Part shown: piece after piece, positions 34,590 through 47,199 of the stretch | Position numbering within the stretch: position 1 is the stretch's first letter | Layout: the number at the start of each line of letters is the position of its first letter | Origin: Gnetum montanum | Taxonomy: Eukaryota > Streptophyta > Gnetopsida > Gnetales > Gnetaceae | Assembly: GCA_015680685.1 (NCBI GenBank) | Contig: MNCI01024313.1 | Span: forward strand, 18,203-82,202 | Direction: 5' to 3' | DNA: 64,000 nt | The notes under the pieces: generated by a model | What the model was told of the DNA's origin: nothing | Database searches by the model: none | Seen by the model: the letters and a program-made list of their open reading frames with translations, nothing else | Position numbers and translations under genes: made by a program

Positions 34590-36430
34590 ATTGTTTCTTG
34601 GAAGTAGCTATAGGCACTGAGAGAAGGGTGAATCAGGGTTTATAAAAAATAATTGACTTAATCAAAGACTAGGGGAAGATAAGTAGAAAGACCCAAATAA
34701 TATTAAAATATAAAAGAAAGCAAAAATGCAAAAAGAGTAAACAAACACCAAGATTTTAAGGTGGTTTAGCTACTAGATTTGCTAGCCTAGATTCATCATC
34801 AAACTCTAAGGGGCAAAGTAATCTATTAATAAAAAGAAATATAAATGAATTCCTTATAGCTCTAGATTAATCAGAACCAAAACTTAAAGTTACGAAAAAT
34901 ATCTCTTTATAGTATAGTAGAAAAGGAAATACCCTACCTTGTCCCATACAAAGACTCAATAGTTTTCCAGATTCTTAAGGAAAGAAAGAAATAGAGCTTT
35001 TAAAAAAAGAGAATAGAGAGAGAAGTAGAGAAGAAGAGAAAATTTTAGTTTAAGTGCCAAGGTAAAAAACAAAACTACATCAATTTATGCAAGAAGAATT
35101 TAATTTATAGTTTTTATTTTATTGAATAATTCTTACTTTGTTGAAGGAGCATGAGAGGAAGAAACATTATAGCCATTATCAATCCATTGCCGACGAGTAG
35201 CTAAAGGAGAAACTACCATACCCATTACTCCTAAGCTTCCATTACTATGTTTGATATGAGCTTTAGGTGAGAATTTAGAGCTTTGTAGAGGAGGAAGAAA
35301 TCTATCATTTCATCTTGAAGCTAGTTGCTTGTTCTTGTGGAAATAATAAGCTCTGAAAATACAAGCTTTTTCAGCTTCCACTAATAATCCCTCTTCCTAT
35401 TAATGAGATTTAGTGTGCTTTGTTTGCTTTTCACAATAAGCTTAGAATGCTTCATTTATTTTGTAGATATTGCATGGTCCTTTTCACATAGCTTGAATAC
35501 TTAGCTTTTTCTATTTTTAAGCTTCATCATGTGCTTTGAAGGAGATGCCATTGAGGTAGGGCTATTAAATGAGTCAAGTAGAACCAAAAAATGGTTCTAT
35601 ATATAGATTCTAGATACTTGTGTGGTAGGGAAAATTTTTTTAAATTAAGCTCCTTGTCCAAATGGTGACATGATAGAGCAAAATGTCTTTCCAAGCTAAT
35701 TTAACTTTGCACTTTCTTCCTTTGCTAGTATGTCAAAGCTAGTTGATTATGTCTTTATAGAACCAAAAGGAACCTCTACAAGTTGGTGCTACGAGCTAAG
35801 TCAAATTAAGAAACTTGAATGTACACACCTTGAAGTTTTTTAAACTTGGATCCAGAAAATCCTTTAAATAAAGAACTTATGTGACAATGCCAAATTAATG
35901 AGCCCATCTAGAGTAAAAAGTAGTTCTACAAGTAGATTTTTTCTTGTGTTTCTTGCCATGTTGATGTGGTAGAGCAACCCTTTATAGAGTAGAAAATCAA
36001 TTCTATGAGCTAATTTTACTTAATTCTTTTTAATTTGGACTAACGTGGAAGAGCCAAATGAGCTTTTCATTGTATAGCCAAAATGTGCCTCTACAAAATG
36101 GCTCTACAAGCTTACTTGGATTAAAATTCCAAAAGCACATGCACTCAAACATAGTGTTTTTTAATTAAGCTTGTCCCAACAAAACCATTGAGAAAAATAA
36201 ATCTATTTTACATAAAAGTAAATGGAATGAGTTGGATTAAAAATATTTTAAGTGCATGATGCTAACATGGTAAAGCAAATCAAGCTTAGAGGAGTTAAAA
36301 CATAGGTTCTACATATTGGCCCTAAGTGTTGATGCATAAAACATGAGATAGTGGAGTTGATGTCATAGATGAAATGTTTAGATGAACTCTTATCATCTAG
36401 ATGAAATGTTCTACTAATCCAAATTCTGAC
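34590..36430 (-). repeat. 5' LTR of the host copia element (outer limit uncertain)
   Basis: It begins just outside the primer site. A TATATATA-type box lies near 35,597-35,606 on the minus strand. A repeated theme GGTAGAGCAAA / CTCTACAA recurs at about 35,675, 35,950, 36,050 and 36,265. A GA-rich stretch is at 35,010-35,040. The second LTR is not in the window, so the outer end is a guess. Confidence 0.5.
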
Positions 36431-37860
36431 AAGCATGGGCTAAATTAAAGTGTTGAGATGGAAAAGAAGAATTTCCTTATACATACTTCATTTCATCTTG
36501 GCTCCATAAAGTTAATTTGTGCCAATACCATAACAGTAAATAATACTAGCTATCTTCATAAAGCTCAGAAGTGCTATGTTGTTGAGATAAGTAGAATAAA
36601 ACATATCATTATAAATAGCATTATGATACTTGATCTTTGCGAGTCACTCGTTTTCCTAAAAAATAAACATGGACTCGATGAGTTACTAGGGTAACTTGAA
36701 TAAAATCAAAATGACCTATGGAAAATTAGATTTTTATCCCTTTGACCATAGCAAATATTCTTGAATTCTAACTTTCCTCATGAGTTGTGAGTAACTTGGC
36801 TAGAATAAAAAACTCAAAACTCTATGAGTATTTGCAAAAAATTTACAAATTTTATAACAATGATTCTAAACGTGGGTTTTAAATGATGACATGGGGTGTT
36901 CACTTTCCCTAAACAAAGTAATGGTTGAATGATGCACTTATATGGTAACACTCATCTAGACAAAAAAAATTTCATCTAGATGTTGACATGGTAACCTAAG
37001 GGCTATCACTTCAAGGCTTAAAAGCTCAAACCTGTGAAAAAAAAACCTTTATAAAGAAATAGAATTGAAACCAAGCTCAAAACATGCAACAAAAGAATAA
37101 TATCCTTTTTGGTACACTCCACTTTATTCTTTCTTGTTTTTCATACCTAATTTTTTCCATAAAAAAATTTATTTGCAATGATTCCTCTCTTTTTTACATT
37201 TAGTTTTGTGTTGTAATCAAAGCTATGAATTCTGAAAAATTGTTCTCCACTATTGCTAGAGGCCCTTGAGTGAGCTTGCAGCATCCAAATCAGTTCCTAT
37301 AATGTAATACCATCTATCTGTCCTAGCCAATCATGTTAACAATGATTGAATAGTATGAGAAACTAGACTCTATTACATTATAACACTTACACCTTGTACA
37401 TTTGAAATCTAACTCTACTAAAATATGACATAAATTATTTGTTTTAACTTAGGGTCTTTCATACTAAAAGTTTAAGAAATTAATTTAAAAACCATTAATT
37501 TTTCATTCTTGGATTGAAATAAAAGTTGCATAGACTCAATTGGGACTGAAAAATAATAAACTAAATAAAGCAATGTAACATTTGTAACTTGTAAATGACT
37601 TAAAGCAATGTAGTTGCATGCATAACTTGCAAATGAGGCATTCATTGGATTCTTTGCTAATGTAATCATGATATTTTTTATTATGTAACAAGGATTCATG
37701 GAAGCATGTAGCAACATCCACTCTTTTAATTTCATTCCTTGTTTCATCATCCAACACTATTTTTCTTTGTTGAAGATGATTTCCATTGTGGAGCACTTAT
37801 TTTTGCCAATGAAACATGTAATTGTATGTGACTCATCTTGCAGAGAGGTTTGAGGTGGGT
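36431..37860. other. AT-rich interval, nothing recognised
   Basis: Short open frames only (for example 36,458-36,694 plus and 37,472-37,796 minus), without domain motifs or codon bias that I can recognise. Confidence 0.5.
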
Positions 37861-38239
37861 TCTATAAAACAATAAAATTAATAAAAATCTAATAGGAAAA
37901 TTGAAATCAAAATAGTAACACAAACAAAATTTATGTGGAAATCCAAAATTGGTATGAAAACCATGGGCAGAAGCAGAGAGTTAATTCATTAGATTAGATA
38001 TTTTTGAGTGTACAAGAAAAGAGAGCAAAAGGGACTATATAAAAAGGAGTCTAACCATTTAACTTCTGGTACAATGTAATGGAAAAAAACAGAAATAGAA
38101 TTCTTGAATAATGTAATGGTAGAAAGCAAAAATAGAATTTTGGTACGATGTAACAACAGAATCCAAAAATAGAATTTTGGTAAAATGTTATGGCAAAAAA
38201 CTAGAAATAGAATTCAGTTCACCTCACCATACTCTAATA
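37861..38239 (-). repeat. 3' LTR of the second copia element
   Basis: It aligns with 41,514-41,842. Shared sequences include GGTATGAAAACCATGGGCA, TTTTTGAGTGTA and several AAAAATAGAATTTTGGTA units. It starts (minus strand) TATTAGAGTATGGTGAGGTG next to the polypurine tract, where TGTTAG would be usual. Confidence 0.85.
37990..38220 (-). repeat. Short repeats inside the copia LTR
   Basis: A unit of about 35-40 bases with TGTAATGG...AAAAATAGAATTTTGGTA occurs three to four times. The other LTR has a similar set at about 41,695-41,815. Confidence 0.6.
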
Positions 38240-38256
38240 ATCTCCACCTTGATGTG
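38240..38256 (-). other. Polypurine tract region of the second copia element
   Basis: The minus strand reads ATCAAGGTGGAGAT directly before the 3' LTR. This is the classic plant copia tract (CAAGGTGGAGATT) from which plus-strand DNA synthesis starts. Confidence 0.75.
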
Positions 38257-38289
38257 AATTCCCTTATAAGGAATAGATCTCTAATCTTC

Positions 38290-39905
38290 AACAAAAGGTC
38301 TCCACCTCTTCCAAAAAAACAACACAAAAAAAAAGAACTTAACAAGAGATACCAACCAAGTCCAAGCAATGCTCAAACTTGGCAATAGGAAGCATGAGTC
38401 TAACATTTCTCACAATAATATCAACATGATCAATGATATCATGGACAAAATAACGCCACACATCAACGTGCTTTTTTCTTTCATGAAACATCTAATCTTT
38501 TTTATGGAAAATAACACTTTGACTATTGTAATAAATTATGGTAATATGAAAATCTTCATTGAGTTCACCAAATAATCCCTTCAACCACATGGCTTCTTTA
38601 AAAGCCTTAGTAATAGTCATATACTCAGCGTTAGTAGTAGACAATGAATCTGTAGCCTGTAGGGCAGCTTTCCAACTAATAGCACAACCACCAATAATGA
38701 AGACATACCATGTAAGTGATCTTCTCTTATCAAGATCTCCAGCAAAATCAAAATCAACATAGCCAATGATCCCATCTCTAGTCCTTCCAAAATGTAAAAA
38801 AACCTTAGTAGATTGATTTAAATATTTGAAAATCCACTATACTATTTTCCAATGCTCTTTACCTAGATTAGCCATGTATTTAATGATTGTACTAACTACA
38901 TCTGATAAATCTAGATGAGTACAAACCATAGCATACATTAGGAAATCCACTACACTAGAGTATGAAATTTGTAACATATAATCAACCTCATCATCTAATT
39001 TTGGAGATAAAGTAGATGAAAGTTTGAAATGTCTAGCTAATGGACTACTAACAAGTTTGAAATTTTGCATATTGAATCTATCAAGAACTTTCTTAATGTA
39101 CCTTTTGAGTTAGGTACAATTTACCTATCTTTCTATCTCTCAGAATCTCCATGCCAAGTATCTTCTTTACTATCCATAAGTCTTTCATCTCAAATTTCTT
39201 ACTAACTTGGCCCTTAACCTTTCTTATCTCCCCTTTATCCTTGGTTCCTATCAACATGTCATCAACATATAAGAGTAGGTATACAAATGACCCATCATTA
39301 ATCTTCTTGAAATAAACACAACTATCATAACTACTTCTTTTGAAATCATGGGTGATCATAAATGAGTCAAACTTCTTATACCATTGTCTGGGTGACTACT
39401 TTATGGCATAAAGAGAGTTGTTAGTAAGAAAACATGGTCTTCTTTTATTGAAACCATAAAACCATCTAGCTGTTGCATGTAGATATTCTCCTCAAGTTCT
39501 CCATGCAGAAAACCTATCTTCACTACCAACTATTCAAGCTAAAAATCATGCATGGCCATAATACTAAGAAAAACTTGAATTGAACAATGCTTTACAATTG
39601 TAGCAGACACATATAGTCAACATCTAGAACTTAACTATAGTCTTTTGTGACTAGCCTCACCTTTTACGTCACTTCTTCAACTCTTAGTATGCCTTCTTTC
39701 CTTCCTAACATCCATTTGCAATGACCAAATTTCTTACCCTTAGGTAATTTCACCAAGTTCCATGTGTCATTCTTATGAAGTGATTCTCTCTCCTCCTACA
39801 TGGTAATTATTCAACTTCTAGAGTTATGTTAACTAACTACCTCTGAATAGGTGGAAGTTTCTTCTAAAAATAATACCTTTAGCTATATTCAAAGAATAAG
39901 TTACT
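38290..39905 (-). pseudogene. Decayed copia reverse transcriptase and RNase H
   Basis: RT motifs: a FLHGELEENIYM-type segment near 39,500, SPRQWYKKFDSFM near 39,370, and the catalytic box YVDDML near 39,265 in the open stretch 39,359-39,093. The thumb segment reads KFEMKDLWIVKKILGM. The RNase H side starts with MQNFKLVSSPLARHFKLSS (39,070) and SLMYAMVCT-like FLMYAMVCTHLDLS, then GYVDFDFAGDLDKRRS and TTNAEYMTITKAFKEAMWL near 38,600, and HVDVWRYFVHDIIDH near 38,440. Both aspartates of YVDD remain, but stops and shifts break the frame. Confidence 0.85.
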
Positions 39906-40049
39906 AGGTCAACTTCATTATATCTCTAAGGAGGTGTAATATCTATTCTAGGTCTAATATCTCTTCTAAGGAGGTGGTGGTAAAGATGAAATAATACCAC
40001 CCTGCATCTCTAAGCTAGGGAGAGATGTACACTCTAGTGTAGATTCTAA

Positions 40050-40865
40050 CCCAAACTAAAAATATAGCTATGTGTTTAACTTCTACTGATTTAAATCACA
40101 AGAATCTCTAGAAAGCAAGTCATGAAGCATGGAAATTTCATAAAAAATAACATTTCTACTGATTATGACTTTACTATTTTCTAGACATCGTAGCTTATAT
40201 CCTTTAACACTAGACTTGTACCTAAGAAAGACATATTTCCTAGATCTAGATTCCAACCTTCCATTATCAACATGAATATATGGAATACATCCACATATCT
40301 TCAAATATGAATAATTAATAGGAGTACCAAGCCATACCTCTTCTAGAGTATTCTTGTCATTAGTAGTTGAGGGAGATCGGTTAACAAGAAAACAAGTTGT
40401 AGTAGTATCTTTAGCCCAAAATGAATTAGGTAAACCAAAGTTGGAGAGCATACAACATACTTCATCCATCAAAGTCATATTCATTCACTCTGTTACACCA
40501 TTTTTCTATGGAGTACTAGGAACTATTAGGTGCCTTAAAATTCCATCTATCTTGCAGAAAGCATTAAACTCATCAAAACAAAACTCCAAGCCATTATTAG
40601 TGTGGAGATTCTTTATTTACTTTCCTATCTACTTCTCAATCATACTGTTCCACAACTTGAATGTAGCAAACACATCACTCTTTTTCTTCAAGAAGAACAC
40701 CCAAACATTCTTGGTGAATTTATTAATGACATTCAACATATAGCTAGCACCACCTTTACAAAGCACTCTAGATGATCTTGAGAGATCAGAATGTATGTAA
40801 TCAAGTGTCCCTAAACCTAGAGATATAGAAAACCCAAATATGATTTCTTATATGTTTAGATTTTT
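40050..40865 (-). pseudogene. Decayed copia integrase
   Basis: The core spans about 40,780-40,500, with NKFTKNVWVFFLKKKSDVF and the D-G-EF region altered to TNNGLEF. The open stretch 40,484-40,083 carries MLSNFGLPNSFWAKDTTTT, FLVNRSPSTT and the C-terminal KICGCIPYIHVD ... RKYVFLRYKSSVKGYKL, typical of Ty1/copia integrase. No protease motif precedes it. Confidence 0.85.
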
Positions 40866-40929
40866 ATCTATCCTTATAAGCACCACAAGAATTACTTTCT
40901 TGTGTCCTACCTCTAACTACAAGGTCCTC

Positions 40930-41490
40930 TACTTCTATGTTTGATCCAACCGCAAGATGTTGCATTCCTCATTAGAAAACAAAGCATCATCAACTTCATC
41001 TATAGTGAGAAAATCATCACTATACAGTATAGTATCTCTAAAATTTGTATATGAAGAAGGAAGCTAATACAATAGGATCAACCCTAAATCTTCTTCATCA
41101 TACATAACCTTCATATTGTCTAGATCATAGACAATTTCTTTTAAAAAAATTAAGTGATCATTACCTTCTATCATATAGTGTGAATACAATCACTATTTTA
41201 GGTGCTCTAATTTTAACCATAATACAATGGGGGTTTTCTTCTTTAGAATGTCCTACAGAATTTTATTTGAAAGATGAAGATGAATTTGAGATAGGGTCTT
41301 TTGATCCCTATGTTTTTTTGCCTCTGGTGTGTACAAGATGAGGGCATCTTGTCAAACCCCAATAGTGCATCATCAAAATCCATTTGTGCAAGCACAACTT
41401 ACATCTTAACCTATCATAGTGAAAATTTGGTGTTGCAAAACAAAAATAGAATATTTTATTTTACATTTTCCATTGACAAAAAACAAAAAA
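40930..41490 (-). pseudogene. Partial copia gag of the second element
   Basis: Recognisable UBN2-type segment near 41,150-40,960: FLKEIVYDLDNMKVMYDEED, SSYTNFRDTILY and LTIDEVDDALFSNE. The zinc knuckle and the protease that should follow are absent. N-terminal gag after the primer site is heavily decayed. Confidence 0.65.
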
Positions 41491-41498
41491 TCAAACAT

Positions 41499-41512
41499 GG
41501 CTCTAACACCAA
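41499..41512 (-). other. Primer binding site of the second copia element
   Basis: The minus strand reads TTGGTGTTAGAGCC, close to TTGGTATCAGAGCC (initiator tRNA-Met). It abuts the 5' LTR. Confidence 0.8.
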
Positions 41513-41513
41513 A

Positions 41514-41842
41514 TTATAGAATAATAAAATTAAGAAAAACATAATAGGCAAATAGAAATCAAAATAGCAACACACATGGAATTTACATAAAAATCATAAA
41601 TTGGGATGAAAACCATGGGCATAAGTAGATAGTTAATTCATTAGCTCATATATTTTTGAGTGTAGAAAAGGGCAGAGAAAAATCCTAGAACCCTGAAATA
41701 TAATTTTGGTATAATGTAATGGTGGAAACCAAAAATAGAATTATAGTACAATGTAATGGCAAAAACCAGAAATAGAATTTTGGTAAATGTAACTACCAAA
41801 AATTAGAAATAGAATTTGGGTTACCTCACCATACTTTAATAT
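41514..41842 (-). repeat. 5' LTR of the second copia element
   Basis: About 329 bp against 379 bp for its partner; the difference is mainly loss of one internal repeat unit and small indels. Substitutions are numerous, indicating an old insertion. No clear target-site duplication is visible. Confidence 0.85.
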
Positions 41843-44215
41843 ATTATTTTATGTTGTTTTTAGTTATCATTTTAGCAAGTGTTAGTTTCCCACCTTTGGT
41901 AACCTTGACCAAGTAGAATCTACGGTTGCAATAGTTGAAAATATCAAATTCTATAATTTCAATAGACTAAACAATCTCAACAATGTGTGCTTCAATGATG
42001 GTGGCTAGTATTTGTATGGTGAGTACAATGGCTTTGAGGAATATGTCATCTTCAAAAATGGAGAAAAATTATTTGTATTATCCAAGGAAACAATGAAACT
42101 ATTTAAGTATGCAAATGCAAATCTAACAATGGCCATCTTTCTAGAATGAATGATGTAACCTTATTTGTACACAAATAAAGTATAACACATATTCAAATAA
42201 CATTTAATAAACATTTGTATACATATTTGCAAGATGGCCATGGGTTAGATCATACGATGAGAAATGGGATGCAATCAATTCATGTACCCTTTTGTCATTC
42301 ATTAGTGAATACATTAACCCTCACTCAATCATTTTTGTTTAGGGTGTTACCTATTTTTGTCTCACTTTTGCTTTTTCATTTTCTTACTACAAATGGGAGG
42401 GGAAGCTTAGTTCCAAATTCTTGGCCATTACATTACTTTATTGTCTAGTGCATGTCCCAACAACCGTATAGTGAAAAAGCAATGTTTTAAAGAGGGAATG
42501 CCTCAAAATATCTCCTTCCTAGGGCTAAGTGCTTCCCTCACCCAAGATTTCTATCATAGTACAGTAAGTTCCTATATCTATAAATAGGAACAAATCATTT
42601 ATTTATATCACACGAATTACTGCATCATAGTTGATGGTACTTGTTAGAATGTTTCTAAGGTAACAAAATTCATTGTTAGGTAAGTTCTAATCTACATGAA
42701 AGGTGTAATGATTTGAGTGCAAGGTGTAATGATTTTGAGTGCTAGGCTATTAGAATTTGATTTATGTCTTCTTTAACAACTCTAACTATCATATTATATT
42801 TTTTTATTCCTCAAGATCTTTTATAAGGAAATCTACTTCTTATAACTAATAGTAATAGTAATATTATGGAAATATAAGATCGAACCTATCTTCGTAATGA
42901 TAGTTTCTCTTCATAATTCTTGGTAGTTCTAAGTATTATAAGTCTTATTGACATGGTGGATTATGAATCCTCTTATGATGAATAGAGTTACATTGTACTA
43001 TTGACATCAGTTAATACTTGTTCCTTATTCTAGTAAATTTGTAACATCATTCTTGGGCTTGCTATATCTCTAGGTTTTGCCTTGCTAAGAAGTTCCTATC
43101 ATCTAGTAATGTTATTCTTTCTAGTAATGCATCTTCTAATAGTTCACATTTACTTCTCCATCATAAGGTTATAATACACTAATGATCATTGTTCACAACT
43201 CAATGTATTAGAAACTTTTATACTTAGACTTTTCTAAGCTTCTTTTAACTTAGCTTCATTGGATTTTACAAATACTTCTTTATAAGTCTTCTTCTTCTTT
43301 TTTCTATTTATTTTTTTATTTTTATTTTTACCATTGCAACCTTCTAAACAGTCTTCTCTTCTTTTTTAGGAAACTGGACCAAATTATGAATAGTACACCT
43401 TGGATCTTCTCTTCCTATTTAGGAAATTAGATCATTCTTAACTTCTTTTGTTTACATGTAACTTGTTAACCTTTTGGTTTTTTAGTACTCAGGTGCTCAT
43501 TATGACTCTTCTGCTTTGTAACATCTTCAAGCGTTATTGCATGCTCATGTTCACTGTTCACTCTTTCATAATTTTATGAATTGTTATGGTTTGTAGTCCA
43601 TTTCTATTATAAAGGTTATTATGTTTGTTGTTTCAATGTCACTTCTTTAGCTTAGTGGTTTTTTCATGTTCTTGTCTTTATCCTTCATCACTCTTATTTA
43701 TATAGTCTTTATTATTCCACATGTTATGAAGTAGGGACTTATTATGTTATTTTATCCTTTGTAATGAGTTGTGACTCTTTACTAAACCATTGTAATCATG
43801 TGTAACTACTGATAGATTAAATTAAAAAATCAATGATTATACTTTAACTTAGGAGTATACTCTTTATCTATTTGGATCTCCTCTACACCCAAAGTATAGA
43901 CTAGTGTATTTATATTTGGTTTAGTTATTGAATCACATTCTTCCTTCTCATGGTGAGATCTTTCAAGAGAGATAACTTAGATTATAGCTAAGAATAACAT
44001 GGCTTACAAAAAATACTCACCAGTTGATGCAAGGAAAACCCTTCATGTAACCAAGATAAGTTTGAGTTAGGTTAATTAATTATTTACAAAGGAGCCTTAC
44101 AAAATATTATTCATTTTCTTTATTAATTTAAAAAAAATTATGATTTTGTGAGTTAAAAATAGTTATGGCTATTGCTAAAAATTATAGACCTTTTTCTAGA
44201 ACTCTGTATTGACTT
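41843..44215. other. AT-rich interval, nothing firmly recognised
   Basis: No domain motif was found. A short duplication of a CTTCTCTTC...TAGGAAA...GGA block lies near 43,355-43,440. Open frames at 42,215-42,448 and elsewhere lack family features. Confidence 0.5.
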
Positions 44216-44219
44216 AAAA

Positions 44220-44850
44220 GTTGTATAAAAAACTTATCATTAACCTTGTAAATAGTGAATCAAAGCATAATTTTAAATTTTGGAGTAAAATTGGGGAGGA
44301 AGAAAGTTCTCTTGTATTTCTCACTCTCTTTGATATTTCCATTCATGAGTTGCATGATTGGATGTGTAATGGAAAAAATAGACATTTTGTAAAAATAGGT
44401 TCTTAAGTAGTGACCCTAGTTCTTTATGTAGATGTTGGTCTCATATCTACTTTTAAGAAAGGCCTCTCTAATAAACTATAAATTTTAGAACATTTTTGCA
44501 TTTCTTTTGTATTGCAAGTTAATAAAAAAAACTAAAATGATTATATGTGACATAAGAAAGAAATCATATAATTTTAAATTTCATGATGAGAATTTAAAAA
44601 TTGTGGACTCTTTTCAATACTTATGCCTTCAATATGTAAATAATTATAGATGGGATAAATGTATTAATAAAATAATAGTGAAATGAAATAACACAAAGCT
44701 TTATTATTTCTAAAGACCCATAGGATCTATTAAATAGATATTACATTTTCATTAAAAATAAAGATAGACTCTACAAATTAACCAATAGCTAATGGAAACA
44801 TAAAAAATAAATCATATAGGCTTTTTATTATAACATGATAATGTTGTCTC
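44220..44850 (+). pseudogene. LINE reverse transcriptase fragment, plus strand
   Basis: The open stretch 44,221-44,406 contains SLVFLTLFDISIHELHDWM, matching the SPTLFGLYIDELEEWL-type RT motif. The catalytic box follows as LVLYVDVGLIS (44,422-44,445), where the usual YADD has become YVDV. ILEHFCISFVLQVNKKN and, near 44,610, FQYLCLQYVNNYRWDKCINK continue the RT thumb and C-terminal region. 5' parts (endonuclease, ORF1) are missing. It is truncated and inactive. Confidence 0.7.
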
Positions 44851-45149
44851 ATATTTTTAGTCATAGAACAAGATAGAAACACATGTAACACATCTTCAAG
44901 GGATCTTGACATGCAAATCCTAATAGTACATTTTTCTCAAAGGAGTTGAATTCATCTTCCTCTTTCAATTCTAAGATGGTGAAAACTTAAGCAATCCCTG
45001 TTGATAGCATTCTGGTACTTGATGAAAATAATAGATGAGAGATAGTGAGCTTCTACATCTATTTTATTAGATCTAATGTAGTGTAAATAAAATTCTCTCT
45101 TTCCTTCCACATTAGTTCACATCTATGTTAAAATTGTTGATTGACTAAT

Positions 45150-46900
45150 TGGTGAATATGCTTAGGATTATTTTGCACATCCTCCCAAGAGATATTTCAT
45201 TTTTTCAATTATTTTATCCCTTCAAAATACCAACCATAGTCTTGTGAATCCTTAAGAACTTCTTTAGATAATTTTTCTTTCCTTGAGTTATGCAAGCTAT
45301 AAGTGTATGTAACGAATTTGCATAAAGCTTCTACTATCTTCTAAAGGTGATAAATCATATTCACATAATAATACTGAGTAAGGTATTTGCATCTTCACAT
45401 TTAACTCATTAAGAATATAAGTTTTTTACACTTTTTCAATATCTTTCCCAAGTTTAGCAATAAATCCAAGTCCCCAAACAACACATCCATACAATATAGT
45501 AGGAAAGATGATAGTTTGCAAAATTTGTTTTCTAACCTTTCAAGACTAGAAACCTAAATCCTTGCACTTATTTTTGAAAGATCTTTTTTTTTTCATGCAT
45601 TTCCTTCATATGTAATTTTTCATATAAATGAGACCCAACTATTTAAAAGAATCTACTATTTGCACAGTAGTATCTCCAAAATAGAAGTTATAAAAATTAT
45701 TTCTTTTACCCTAGATTATCAATTTAGTTTTATCTACATTTACTTAAATTCTAGATGAACAACAATAATTTTCTAAAATTTGTAACATATTTGCATACCT
45801 TTTGCAATAGTAGAAATCAAGGAAACATCATCTCCATATAAAAGAAGATTCACTACTTGGAATCCAATTTTGATAACATAACTATCTTTCTTGTTCCACA
45901 ACCATTTCTGCATTTCATCAATCAAGATACCGAAGAGAGTTAGAGAAAATGGACAATCCTGCTTAACTCTAATTTTTCTCTAGAATTGAATTTTTTTCTT
46001 AGAATTATTGTCTATAATTTCAATCATCACTTCTTCATACAATATTTAAGTTCTTGTTTTTAAATCTAAAAAAAGGATAATTTTATGCAAGCACAACCAT
46101 AATATTGTATTGATCACTAAATCATATGCTTTTGAAAAATCAATAAAATAAATAAAAAAAATTTAATTAGGAATTTTTGTAAACTTCATGCAGTATCTAA
46201 GAGTAATTAAGTGATCAATAGTAGAGTGATTTTGCTTGAAACCTACTTGACATCTTACCCTGACCTAGTTACCTTCAGCCCAAGGATTGATTCTCTTTAC
46301 TATTAGAGTGCCTAGCAACTTAGCAAAAATATTACTCACAATGATCATTCAATAATTATTCAAACTATTTTTCTCCTTTTTATATAATAATATAGTTGTA
46401 ATAGTTTTCCAATGTTGATTTAATCTTTGTGCCATTGCTGAATTACTATATGAATAGCATATCATGGCCATTATAATCATTCTTCATATAAACCATTTGA
46501 ATCTACAGCTTTGCTAGATGTTGGCCTTTTAATACCCTCTTTGACTTCCTCATGAGTAAATTGGAGAGGTTCTTATTATACAATCATAGTAGACATATTA
46601 TCTTGCCCTGTAAATAGCTTATTGTATAATAAGTAAATATCTTGAAAATAAAAATTCAATGATGAAGATGTTTTATAATGAAAACATTACCAAATTTGAC
46701 TAGGTTTCTTTTTAATTGTGTAAGCAAAATATTCCTATTGTGTCCCAATAAATTTCCTTCACTTAGTTCTAATCAAGCATTTATATGCCTGCACTAAACC
46801 TTGTCTATGGCTCTTATTTGCATTCTTAATATTTTGTATAGCCTACATGTAATCCTCATAGGACCAAGTATTCTAAACACCTGTTATTAACTCACAACTT
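45150..46900 (-). pseudogene. LINE reverse transcriptase
   Basis: Remnants in order: YKKGEK near 46,380 (PIYKKGDK-type), FIYFIDFSKAYDLVI near 46,130 (first catalytic Asp), KQDCPFSLTLFGILIDEMQK near 45,940, the box LLYGDDVSLIS at 45,827-45,838 (YGDD), then FPTILYGCVVWGLGFI near 45,500 and YSVLLCEYDLSPLE near 45,390. The C-terminal LYGC-VWG motif marks a LINE type common in plant non-LTR elements. Multiple stops are present. Confidence 0.8.
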
Positions 46901-47199
46901 AGCTAGCTATTGTAAGAAAATGTTATTCAAGATCTTTATGTTATCTTTCAAAAGATCATTATTATGTGTTGCATTCATATATTTTTCTTGACTACTACGA
47001 TGAATCTATACTAACAATTTTTCTATTCTCATTTTTTTCTCAACAAAATGATTGGAATTTACAATAAAAACTCGACATGATGATGGAAATAATTTGCTAA
47101 GTCTTGTTCAACTTTAACTCCTTAATAAAATCAATATATTCATAAGAACATAAAAGAAAATTAATGCAAGAGTTACTTGAGGCCCTATAAAAATAAATG

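Larger units (their letters stand above)
37861..41842 (-). mobile_element. Second Ty1/copia element, complete ends but internally deleted
   Basis: Two related terminal repeats (41,842-41,514 and 38,239-37,861) enclose, in minus-strand order, primer site, partial gag, integrase, RT and RNase H, then a polypurine tract. Total length is about 4.0 kb, shorter than a usual 4.7-5.5 kb copia element, because the end of gag and the protease are missing. All frames are broken. Confidence 0.85.
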
